A program made the translations under genes and the position numbers. Shown one piece after another: positions 1 through 5,565 of a stretch of DNA of 6,007 nt (positions within the stretch are counted from its first letter, which is position 1; each line of letters starts with the position of its first letter). The notes below the pieces were generated by a model that saw nothing but the letters and a program-made list of their open reading frames with translations, made no database searches and had not been told where the DNA came from. The stretch covers positions 1 through 6,007 of the forward strand of contig CAIVXR010000227.1 of assembly GCA_903909925.1 (NCBI GenBank), written 5' to 3'. Source of the stretch: an uncultured beta proteobacterium. Its GTDB lineage: Bacteria; Pseudomonadota; Gammaproteobacteria; Burkholderiales; Burkholderiaceae.

Positions 1-235
1 GATTGCTTTTTGGCCTATGCTGATCTACGCAGGATCACTATGGGGCGTAGGTCTTGGTGGTGGCTACCTCATGGGCTTTAATGTTTTTGGCAATGTCCCC
101 ACCTTCTTGCAAGGCGCAAATGGTTTCTGGGCGGGCAACAGCATCAGTCTTGGATTAGCTGCCTGCTTCTTACTCTATCTCTTTAGAAAAACAGCGGAGC
201 GCTATGAAAAAACGCATCCGCCGCTTGCAGTATAG
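1..235 (+). CDS. MATE-family multidrug/cation efflux transporter, C-terminal fragment
   Basis: The gene enters from the left edge already open; the first complete codon is at 2 and the TAG stop at 233-235, giving 77 visible residues. The ATG at 17 is internal, since the preceding codons (IAFWP) continue the same hydrophobic helix. Two membrane segments are visible, about residues 2-28 (rich in Gly, with WGVGLGGGYL) and 42-60 (GNSISLGLAACFLLYLF), followed by a short basic cytoplasmic tail. The pattern of a GLGGGYL helix, a small loop with GANGFWAGN, then a last helix matches the final two helices of NorM-like MATE transporters, which export drugs or organic cations in exchange for Na+ or H+ at the inner membrane. 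Such proteins are usually about 450 residues, so most of it lies outside the window. It converges on the glycine-zipper gene with 21 bases between stops, and no clear intrinsic terminator is seen there. The family call rests only on this C-terminal pattern. Confidence 0.72.
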   Translation, partial: IAFWPMLIYAGSLWGVGLGGGYLMGFNVFGNVPTFLQGANGFWAGNSISLGLAACFLLYLFRKTAERYEKTHPPLAV

Positions 236-256
236 AAAGTGAGAGCTTTTCAAGTC

Positions 257-691
257 TTAGCGATAGCTAGGAACCTGATTTCCTTTGGAGTACATACACT
301 GCTGGTATGCAATGTTATATTGGGTTTGAGCTTGGTTTTCTTTTCCGGATGCATTCATAGCACCGATTGCCGCGCCACCTAATAAGCCAACGCCAGCACC
401 AGTTCCCACATTAGTATGACTACCACCGCCAATCACTGCTCCAGCAGCAGCGCCTAAGGCAGCAGCTACGGCAGCACTAGTAGCCGCATCCTTTAATGCG
501 GCATTGCCACTATCTTTAATGGAGTTAGCTGCAAAGCCACGGCACTGTTGATCTTCCTGCTGAAATACTTCGAAAGGTTTACCTTCGCGCGGCATGATGG
601 TAATTGTCGGGCCAGTTGGCGCAGATACGCATGCGCTTAATGACGCAAGAGCAGATGCAATTAATACTGTGTGGCTAATAAATCGTTTCAT
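257..691 (-). CDS. glycine-zipper outer-membrane lipoprotein
   Basis: This encodes 144 residues from the ATG at 691. That start is preferred over an in-frame start at 718 because an AAGG ribosome site lies six bases before it and it begins a typical lipoprotein signal (MKRF, then a hydrophobic stretch). The lipobox LSAC places the lipidated cysteine at residue 21; the next residue is Val rather than Asp, which favours sorting to the outer membrane. The mature protein has an extended start, a Cys at 50 (EDQQCRGFA), an alanine-rich helix (about 64-80), a long Gly/Ala zipper (about 79-115, with AAAGAVIGGG and GLLGGAAIG) and a second Cys at 132 (YQQCMYSKG). Glycine zippers pack helices against one another in membranes and are common in small envelope lipoproteins; the two cysteines could form a disulfide. 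It lies 29 bases downstream of the Gly/Tyr/Pro-rich gene and is probably co-transcribed with it. Its exact role is unknown. Confidence 0.85.
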   Translation of the reverse strand: MKRFISHTVLIASALASLSACVSAPTGPTITIMPREGKPFEVFQQEDQQCRGFAANSIKDSGNAALKDAATSAAVAAALGAAAGAVIGGGSHTNVGTGAGVGLLGGAAIGAMNASGKENQAQTQYNIAYQQCMYSKGNQVPSYR

Positions 692-697
692 ATCAAA

Positions 698-701
698 CCT
701 T
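698..701 (-). promoter_or_regulatory. ribosome binding site of the glycine-zipper lipoprotein gene
   Basis: Read on the minus strand this is AAGG, six bases before the ATG at 691. It decides between that start and the in-frame upstream start at 718, which would add nine residues ahead of a well-formed signal peptide and would begin only two bases after the stop of the preceding gene. Confidence 0.6.
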
Positions 702-720
702 AAAATATTCAGAATCATTT

Positions 721-1152
721 TTAGTGTTGCGGCCGTTTAGGCTGAGCACTACTAGTTGGTGGCATTGCAGGTTCTGTTTGCCAGCCAGTAGAGCACTCTT
801 GCACATATGGAAAATACTGGGCACTAGCTTGGCAGTAATACCAAACTGCGGGCTGCGGTTGTGCTGCCAAAACCATAGGCTGAGGAGGCGGTATATAAGT
901 TACCACTGGAGGAGCATAGTAACCTTGATAAGGTCCGTAATAAGGACCTCCATAAGCCCAATTACCTCGCCATCCTGGACCCCAGCCATTACCCCATCCT
1001 GGGCCGTAAGCTGCCGGACGCCAGCCTCCACCATAACCGCCGCCCACAGATACATTCCAGCCTACATGACCCGCTTGGGCAATCACTGGTGAAGCTAGCA
1101 ATAAAGTGGCTAAGAAAACTCCTAAGATACTGAATTTATTAGTTTGTTTCAT
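721..1152 (-). CDS. exported Gly/Tyr/Pro-rich protein with two-Cys aromatic module
   Basis: This encodes 143 residues. The ATG at 1152 is chosen over an in-frame ATG at 1197 because a strong GAGGAGGT ribosome site precedes it by five bases and it starts a clean Sec signal peptide (MKQTNKF, hydrophobic core, cleavage probably after AQA near residue 27). The mature part begins with a low-complexity stretch, about 37-80, of Gly, Trp, Tyr and Pro (GGGYGGGW, GPGWGNGWGPGW, GGPYYGPYQGYY). It continues through a Pro/Gln linker (about 81-102) to a compact module at 104-128 with WYYC, YFPYVQEC and GW, carrying Cys107 and Cys120. Similar YYC...YPYVQ.C...W endings occur in many small exported proteobacterial proteins of unknown function. 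The tail is polar and Pro-rich. The two cysteines probably pair in the periplasm. It is the first gene of a likely two-gene unit with the glycine-zipper lipoprotein. No enzymatic motif is visible and the function is unknown. Confidence 0.8.
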   Translation of the reverse strand: MKQTNKFSILGVFLATLLLASPVIAQAGHVGWNVSVGGGYGGGWRPAAYGPGWGNGWGPGWRGNWAYGGPYYGPYQGYYAPPVVTYIPPPQPMVLAAQPQPAVWYYCQASAQYFPYVQECSTGWQTEPAMPPTSSAQPKRPQH

Positions 1153-1157
1153 AATCG

Positions 1158-1165
1158 ACCTCCTC
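1158..1165 (-). promoter_or_regulatory. strong Shine-Dalgarno site of the Gly/Tyr/Pro-rich gene
   Basis: Minus-strand GAGGAGGT lies five bases before the ATG at 1152. It is the best ribosome site in the window, fixes the start and suggests the protein is made at a high level. Confidence 0.75.
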
Positions 1166-1195
1166 AATTTGGCCTTGTACTTCTCCGAAACTCTC

Positions 1196-1223
1196 ATTTA
1201 ATTTTAATTAGCTTCACTATCAA
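1196..1223 (-). promoter_or_regulatory. candidate sigma-70 promoter for the two envelope-protein genes
   Basis: On the minus strand TTGATA (1218-1223, one mismatch to TTGACA) and TTAAAT (1196-1201, two mismatches to TATAAT) are separated by 16 bases. They would start transcription around 1188-1190, leaving a leader of about 36 bases that contains the strong ribosome site. The region is AT-rich and lies in the 112-base gap after the Bug gene. This is a pattern match only. Confidence 0.3.
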
Positions 1224-1264
1224 TAACGCCTCAAATACAGTTTAGCTGACAAGAAAATCAGAAA

Positions 1265-2254
1265 TTATGGCTCTACTTTAGCGCCAGACTGCTGAACTAC
1301 TCTACTCCACTTGCGGGACTCTGCAACCATCAATTTAGACAGGTCTTGCGGGCTACCGGGGGCAGGTTCTAGACCGCTTGCCAAGAGTCGATTTTTAACC
1401 TCTGGGTTTTCCAAGGCCTGTCTAGTTAACTGGTTAAGACGCCTTTGAATAACCGGGGATAAATTTGCTGGCGCCATCAATGAAAACCACGAAACGGCTT
1501 CAAATTTAGGTAAACCTTGCTCTGCCAAAGTAGGAATCTCTGGGGCAGCTGGTGAACGCTTTAAGGTTGTGACACCTAAAGCCTGTACCTCCCCCGCCCT
1601 AATCAATGGCAAGGAGGAAGATAAATTATCAAAGAGCATCGAAATGCGCCCACTGACTAAATCAGGCAATGATTGAGCGCGCCCTTTATAGGGAATATGG
1701 CGAATATCAATTCCGGCAATTTCTTTAAAGAGCTCGCCAGACATATGCAAAGAAGTGCCGATGCCAGAAGAACCAAAAGTTAATTTATTTGGCTTCGTTT
1801 TTGCAAGCTCAATCAATTCTTGAACATTGCTAACGCCCAACTGTTTATTCACAATCAAGACATTGGGAGTGCTTGCTAAGAAACTAATCGGCGTGAAATC
1901 TTTGATAGGATCAAAAGCCATTCTTTCATAAAGAGTGCCATTAATCGCATGAATCCCCACGGTGCCAATCAGTAAGGTATAGCCGTCAGGATCGCTCTTC
2001 GCAACTAAATCTGCGCCAATATTGCCGCCATAGCCTGGACGATTCTCAACAAGTACTGGTACACCAAGCTTTCTCTGCCAATTTTCAGCCAACACTCGTG
2101 CCAAGATATCAGGCGCACCACCAGGGGTAAAGGTCACAATGATCCGAATGGCTTGCGTAGGCCAAGCAGTCTTTATTTGTGAATGGGCACTAGATACACC
2201 AAGTGAAATAAAAACAAGAACGAAGAGGCTTTTGATTAGCCTTAAAAATAACAT
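1265..2254 (-). CDS. Bug/TctC-family tripartite tricarboxylate transporter substrate-binding protein
   Basis: This encodes 329 residues. Two adjacent ATGs (2257 and 2254) are possible; the second is taken because AAGG at 2260-2263 lies five bases before it but only two before the first. A Sec signal peptide covers about residues 1-25 (MLFLRLIKS, hydrophobic core, SSAHS). Family marks follow in order: the first ligand loop TFTPGGAPD (41-49), ENRPGYGGNIGADLVAKS (70-87), DGYTLLIG (90-97), FGSSGIGTSLH (160-170), HIPYKG (186-191), GVTTLKRSP (227-235) and the C-terminal helix with W316. Bug proteins are periplasmic Venus-flytrap receptors that bind mostly carboxylates, in some cases with a dedicated TctA/TctB transporter. 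No such partners occur here, so this is an orphan receptor. It lies 128 bases downstream of the alpha/beta hydrolase and may be read from that operon or from its own promoter. The ligand cannot be predicted. Confidence 0.93.
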   Translation of the reverse strand: MLFLRLIKSLFVLVFISLGVSSAHSQIKTAWPTQAIRIIVTFTPGGAPDILARVLAENWQRKLGVPVLVENRPGYGGNIGADLVAKSDPDGYTLLIGTVGIHAINGTLYERMAFDPIKDFTPISFLASTPNVLIVNKQLGVSNVQELIELAKTKPNKLTFGSSGIGTSLHMSGELFKEIAGIDIRHIPYKGRAQSLPDLVSGRISMLFDNLSSSLPLIRAGEVQALGVTTLKRSPAAPEIPTLAEQGLPKFEAVSWFSLMAPANLSPVIQRRLNQLTRQALENPEVKNRLLASGLEPAPGSPQDLSKLMVAESRKWSRVVQQSGAKVEP

Positions 2255-2385
2255 CATTACCTTAGTAAAAACGGAATCATTTGCGCAAGCAAAGCTAACT
2301 CCTGCATTGCATAGGAGGATTCTAGCGCAGACGGCCTAAATTAAAACTAAATTAACCTATAGTGGTGAAGGGATAAAGCGATTAC

Positions 2386-3447
2386 TCAGCCCCTAGAATT
2401 TAAAAACTCCACTACTGTTTTTATAAATAGATCTGGTACTTCCACATGGGGGACATGACCAACATTATCAATAGGCACTAGTTTTGCATTCGGTATTGCA
2501 AGCTGCGCTTTTTTGCCTAGCTCTGGAAAATTACCCAAAGACTTCACAGCCTCTGGAGGAGCAAAGCGGCGCCCAAAGACCGTTCTATCTTTTTGACCAA
2601 TCACCAATAACACTGGCATCTTTAATTTCGGTAAATCATTTACGACTGGTTTTTCTGCAATCATCTGATAAGTTAGGACTGAGGTTTTGGCATAAGCAGG
2701 ATAGTCGCTCCCTTTTTGTACGCGTACATAAACCTCTACAAACTTTTCATAACTGGGTTGCCAAGTTGGAAAGTAGCTTTGCAAGAAACGGCGATAAGTC
2801 ACTTCTGTCTGCGCCATTTCTAACTTGAGTAAATTATCATTTTGCTGCGGTGGAATATCTTTACTGTAGTCCTCAAGACCTAAAGGATTTTCAAGAACCA
2901 TTTTCTGTACCAGATTTGGGTACAAGCGGGCAAAGCGCACGCCAACCATGCCGCCCATCGAATTTGCAATCACCGAAACCTGCTTGATGTTGAGTGACTT
3001 TAATAAGGCCTTGGTATTGGCGGCTAGATCATCAAAGTGATATGCCACATCTGGCTTAGAGGACTTACCAAACCCAATTTGGTCTGGCGCAATCACACGA
3101 TACCCAGCTTGTGTTAAGCCCGCTATTGTAGGGGCCCAATAATCGCTTGAGAAATTCTTGCCATGAAATAAAAGTACTACACCCTTTTGCTGTCCAACAG
3201 CAGATACATCCATATAAACCATCGTCGCAGGCCGACCTTGCAAACTCGTCTTAAACTCTTGAGTTGCATACGGATAAGGCCAGGTACTTAAACGTAGATC
3301 TAATGGTGCGGCATTAGCATAAAGACTAGTTAGAGCTGGAGTGCTGACGACGGCCTGCTCTGTACTGGCGCATGAAGCTAATAATAGAGATGCAGCACAA
3401 ACTAACGCAATACTCCTGAGTGGCAACTTGATCGAGGTCATATTCAT
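2386..3447 (-). CDS. lipoprotein alpha/beta-fold hydrolase (MhpC-like)
   Basis: This encodes 353 residues. A signal peptide ends in the lipobox LASC with the lipidated cysteine at residue 26; the following Ala favours outer-membrane anchoring. The alpha/beta hydrolase fold begins near residue 88. The oxyanion-hole segment is LLFHGKNF (92-99), then PDQIGFGKSSKP (121-132). The nucleophile elbow is ANSMGG with Ser163, the acid is probably Asp287 in GQKDRTV, and the base is His331 in VGHVPH, so the catalytic triad is complete. The first Gly of the usual G-x-S-x-G elbow is Ala161. The cap domain lies around 188-265. The DQIGFGKSSKP signature resembles MhpC-type C-C hydrolases, dehalogenases and esterases; the substrate is unknown. 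The ATG shares its A with the TAA stop of the upstream FAH-family gene (TAATG) and has only a weak ribosome site, which points to translational coupling. An ATG two codons later (3441) is an alternative start. The protein should act outside the inner membrane, unlike its coupled partner. Confidence 0.9.
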   Translation of the reverse strand: MNMTSIKLPLRSIALVCAASLLLASCASTEQAVVSTPALTSLYANAAPLDLRLSTWPYPYATQEFKTSLQGRPATMVYMDVSAVGQQKGVVLLFHGKNFSSDYWAPTIAGLTQAGYRVIAPDQIGFGKSSKPDVAYHFDDLAANTKALLKSLNIKQVSVIANSMGGMVGVRFARLYPNLVQKMVLENPLGLEDYSKDIPPQQNDNLLKLEMAQTEVTYRRFLQSYFPTWQPSYEKFVEVYVRVQKGSDYPAYAKTSVLTYQMIAEKPVVNDLPKLKMPVLLVIGQKDRTVFGRRFAPPEAVKSLGNFPELGKKAQLAIPNAKLVPIDNVGHVPHVEVPDLFIKTVVEFLNSRG

Positions 3448-3449
3448 TA
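3445..3449 (-). promoter_or_regulatory. TAATG stop/start overlap (translational coupling)
   Basis: On the minus strand the TAA stop of the FAH-family gene and the ATG of the lipoprotein hydrolase share one A. The 20 bases before this ATG offer only a weak GAAG about ten bases away, so ribosomes finishing the first gene probably reinitiate on the second. Confidence 0.7.
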
Positions 3450-4139
3450 GAGAATCTTCGTTTTGAGATTAGTTAAACCTGCAACGCTTCCCTCAAGTAC
3501 GTCGCCCTTCTTTATTGGACCAACGCCAGCAGGAGTGCCGGAGAAAATTAAATCACCAGGCTCTAAAGTAAACAAAGTAGAAAGATAAGCAATCGTATCG
3601 GGCACATTCCAAATCAACTGGTTTAAGTCACCCTCTTGGCGCACTTCGCCATTAACGACAAGCTTGACGGCACCCTTGCTTGGATGACCGCAGGTAGTTA
3701 CCGGAGTAATTTCTCCGCAAGGCGCTGCTTGGTCAAATGCCTTTCCTGTATCCCAAGGACGTCCCATTTTCTTAGCCTCACCCTGCAAATCACGCCTTGT
3801 CATATCTAAGCCAACGCCATAACCATAAATATGGTCTAAAGCTTGATCAGCTGGGATATTTGCTCCACCTTTGCCAATAGCAACAACCATTTCGATTTCG
3901 TGATGTACATCCTTCGATAAATTGGGATAAGCCATGTCTTTGCCATCGGTCACGATCGAGTTTGCTGGCTTCATAAAAAAGAATGGTGGCTCACGATCTG
4001 GATCATGGCCCATCTCACGTGCATGATCTGCGTAGTTACGACCAACACAGTAAATTCGATTTACTGCGAAACGGCGGCTATCCCCAGTGACTGGCAGCGA
4101 TATCACTGCTGGTGGATCAATCACAAACGCTGAACTCAT
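3447..4139 (-). CDS. fumarylacetoacetate hydrolase family protein (FAHD1/YcgM-like acylpyruvase or fumarylpyruvate hydrolase type)
   Basis: This encodes 230 residues with no signal peptide, so it is cytoplasmic; the length is that of the short single-domain FAH enzymes. Motifs in order are YCVGRNYADHAREMG (30-44, with His39 and Glu42, equivalent to the catalytic His/Glu pair of FAHD1), FFFMKPANS (53-61), HHEIEMVVAIGK (79-90) with metal ligands Glu81 and Glu83, YGYGVGLDMTRRDLQ (105-119) with the third ligand Asp112, GKAFDQAAPCG (132-142) with the expected catalytic Lys133, and FSGTPAGVG (199-207). Members hydrolyse acylpyruvates such as fumarylpyruvate or decarboxylate oxaloacetate, using Mg2+ or Mn2+; which reaction applies cannot be decided here. 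AAAGGG four bases upstream serves as ribosome site. The gene follows the SemiSWEET gene by 34 bases and overlaps the alpha/beta hydrolase start by one base, so the three probably form an operon. Confidence 0.93.
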   Translation of the reverse strand: MSSAFVIDPPAVISLPVTGDSRRFAVNRIYCVGRNYADHAREMGHDPDREPPFFFMKPANSIVTDGKDMAYPNLSKDVHHEIEMVVAIGKGGANIPADQALDHIYGYGVGLDMTRRDLQGEAKKMGRPWDTGKAFDQAAPCGEITPVTTCGHPSKGAVKLVVNGEVRQEGDLNQLIWNVPDTIAYLSTLFTLEPGDLIFSGTPAGVGPIKKGDVLEGSVAGLTNLKTKIL

Positions 4140-4173
4140 AAAACCCTTTCTATCAAATCCTGTGGATCAGTCT

Positions 4174-4455
4174 TTATTTCCGTTGATGAGAAGTATGACG
4201 CAATTTCAATAACAAGATACTCAGAGCCAAAGTGAGGGTCAAAGTATTCGCCAGTATGATGGGCCACTTCTCAATAATGAGGCCATAAATCAGCCAGAGC
4301 CCTACGCCAGCTGTAAATAAGGAGTACATCAGCAAAGACACCCCTGACACATCCCGAGTTCGCCAAGACTGTATTGCCTGGGGCAAAAAGGCGATCGTGG
4401 TCAAGAATGCGGCGCAATAACCAATTAGCTCTATGTAGTAGGACTCAAGATTCAT
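4174..4455 (-). CDS. SemiSWEET family sugar transporter (PQ-loop / MtN3-like)
   Basis: This encodes 93 residues, the usual size of a bacterial SemiSWEET. Three membrane helices are visible at about 8-28, 40-60 and 65-84, with a basic tail (KLRHTSHQRK). The first helix carries the PQ motif (FLPQ, Pro25-Gln26), followed by SWRTRDVSGVSL, and the second contains the conserved Trp54 (GLWLIYG). The third has Asn70 (ILANTLTL), corresponding to the conserved Asn at the sugar site of the family. SemiSWEETs form homodimers in the inner membrane and move sugars down their gradient; the substrate of this one is unknown. It is the first gene of a probable operon with the FAH-family and alpha/beta hydrolase genes, and is divergent from the second Bug gene. 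No Shine-Dalgarno sequence precedes the ATG, while a good -10-like element lies immediately upstream, so translation may be leaderless. No better in-frame start is seen. Confidence 0.9.
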   Translation of the reverse strand: MNLESYYIELIGYCAAFLTTIAFLPQAIQSWRTRDVSGVSLLMYSLFTAGVGLWLIYGLIIEKWPIILANTLTLTLALSILLLKLRHTSHQRK

Positions 4456-4561
4456 GAGTCTATTGTAATAAGGGAAATCAATCCTTCCTTAATCTAGCGT
4501 AGAGTGCTCAATTTTGGTCATAATACAAACTTACCTTACCTATCTATCCTTAAAAGAAGCT
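4456..4561. promoter_or_regulatory. divergent intergenic region between SemiSWEET and the second Bug gene
   Basis: These 106 AT-rich bases separate two divergently transcribed genes and must hold promoters for both if the starts are right. Visible elements are a minus-strand TACAAT close to the SemiSWEET start, a plus-strand CATAAT at 4519-4524 without a good -35 partner, and short tandem repeats TTACC-TTACC (4531-4540) and TATC-TATC (4541-4548). No clear operator palindrome was found. Confidence 0.45.
4462..4467 (-). promoter_or_regulatory. candidate -10 element of the SemiSWEET operon
   Basis: The minus strand reads TACAAT, one mismatch to TATAAT, ending six bases before the ATG at 4455. 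Transcription would then begin at or within one or two bases of the start codon. No good -35 element lies 15-19 bases upstream, so this is a weak call. Confidence 0.3.
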
Positions 4562-5560
4562 ATGAGACAACTAATCCAACAATCCCTATTCATTGCACTT
4601 TGTGGCAGCGCTATTTTAGGGAATGCTTTTGCCCAAAGTGATACTGCCATTAAGAATTACCCAGATAAACAAATTCGCATAGTCATCCCTTTTCCACCGG
4701 GAGGTGCAACTGATGTGATTGGGCGCATTATGGCGCAAGAGTTATCCAAATCGTTAGGCCAACAAGTAGTGCCTGATAATCGCTCAGGAGATAGCGGCAA
4801 CATTGGTGCCGATTTAGTAGCTAAGTCGCCAGCTGATGGCTATACCTTACTGATGGGCGCACTCACATCACATGCAATTAATACCAACCTGAACAAGGAT
4901 GGCATTAAGTACAACTTAGAAAAAGATTTCACACCAGTTGGTGTAGTTGGTGTTGTACCACTAGTCTTTGTGGTGAACCCTTCTGTTCCCGTAAAGAATA
5001 TGAAGGAATTTATTGCTTATGCCAAAGCCAACCCCGGTAAGCTAACCTTCGCCTCTTCTGGCGCAGGAGCGCCACAACGTCTGGCAATGGAAATGTTTCG
5101 TGCGCAATTAGGTTTAGATCTTTTACATGTACCTTATAAGGGTAGCGGCCCTGCTATGACAGACTTAGTTGGTGGTCAAGTACTTAGCATGTCTGAGACA
5201 GTACCTGCAGCATTACAATTTATTCAAGCTGGTCAACTAAGAGCCTTAGCTGTAACCACTGCTAAACGTGTGCCCCAATTACCTGATGTGCCTACCGTTA
5301 CTGAAGCTACCGGCTTGCCAAACTTCGACGTTGTGAGTATGTTTGGAATCTTAGCGCCTGCAGGAACCCCAAAACCCATCATTGACAAACTCAATGCTGA
5401 TATCAAAGTGATCTTGCAGCGCCCTGAGGTACAAGAGCGCATGCTAGCTGCTGGTGTATATGTTAACTACCTAACACCTGCTGAATCTGCGAAACGTATT
5501 CAAAGAGAATTGAATATGTGGGGCAAAGTAATTAAAGACGCTGGCATTAAGGCGGATTAG
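4562..5560 (+). CDS. Bug/TctC-family tripartite tricarboxylate transporter substrate-binding protein
   Basis: This encodes 332 residues from the ATG at 4562. A TTG at 4514 in the same frame is less likely because it would put 16 residues ahead of a normal Sec signal peptide (MRQLIQQS, hydrophobic core, cleavage near NAFA at 21-24). The ribosome site is weak (AGAAG just upstream). Family marks in order are IPFPPGGATDVIGR (42-55), DNRSGDSGNIGADLVAKS (72-89), DGYTLLMG (92-99), FASSGAGAPQ (163-172), HVPYKGSGPAMTDLVGG (189-205), AVTTAKRVP (230-238) and the C-terminal W320. It shares these blocks with the Bug protein at 1265-2254 but differs widely between them, so the two are old paralogues rather than a recent duplication. 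The ligand loop has Asp77-Ser78 where many members have Ala/Tyr-Gly. It acts as a periplasmic receptor, probably for a carboxylate. No TctA/TctB genes are adjacent. It is transcribed away from the SemiSWEET operon and may share control with it. Confidence 0.93.
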   Translation: MRQLIQQSLFIALCGSAILGNAFAQSDTAIKNYPDKQIRIVIPFPPGGATDVIGRIMAQELSKSLGQQVVPDNRSGDSGNIGADLVAKSPADGYTLLMGALTSHAINTNLNKDGIKYNLEKDFTPVGVVGVVPLVFVVNPSVPVKNMKEFIAYAKANPGKLTFASSGAGAPQRLAMEMFRAQLGLDLLHVPYKGSGPAMTDLVGGQVLSMSETVPAALQFIQAGQLRALAVTTAKRVPQLPDVPTVTEATGLPNFDVVSMFGILAPAGTPKPIIDKLNADIKVILQRPEVQERMLAAGVYVNYLTPAESAKRIQRELNMWGKVIKDAGIKAD

Positions 5561-5565
5561 TTTTT

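Noticed and set aside
724..1092. Plus-strand open frame of 122 codons opposite the Gly/Tyr/Pro-rich gene
   Set aside because: The opposite strand has a strong ribosome site, a signal peptide and a recognisable C-terminal module; this frame gives an Arg/Ser/His-rich product without motifs and is an antisense shadow.
2281..2288. TTGCGCAA palindrome 23-30 bases upstream of the first Bug start as an operator
   Set aside because: It is an isolated 8-base palindrome with no second copy near any other gene in the window; chance is likely.
2299..2317. CTCCT...AGGAG inverted repeat upstream of the first Bug gene as a terminator
   Set aside because: The stem is only five base pairs with a nine-base loop and no T run follows on the minus strand.
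2319..2324. Minus-strand TAGAAT as a -10 element for the first Bug gene
   Set aside because: No acceptable -35 hexamer occurs 16-19 bases upstream, so a promoter cannot be supported.
2139..2339. Plus-strand open frame of 66 codons across the first Bug gene start
   Set aside because: It covers the antisense of the Bug signal peptide and its leader; no ribosome site or recognisable protein features.
2484..2828. Plus-strand open frame of 114 codons inside the alpha/beta hydrolase gene
   Set aside because: It is antisense to conserved hydrolase sequence, including the Asp287 region, and shows no family features.
5233..5442. Minus-strand open frame of 69 codons within the second Bug gene
   Set aside because: It is antisense to conserved Bug sequence with no domain or signal features.
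1265..5560. Recent duplication of the two Bug genes
   Set aside because: Similarity is limited to the family blocks; intervening sequence and many codons differ, so they are old paralogues.
5561..5565. Five T residues between convergent stops as an intrinsic terminator
   Set aside because: No stable stem precedes the run on the plus strand and the corresponding A run on the other strand gives no U tract.
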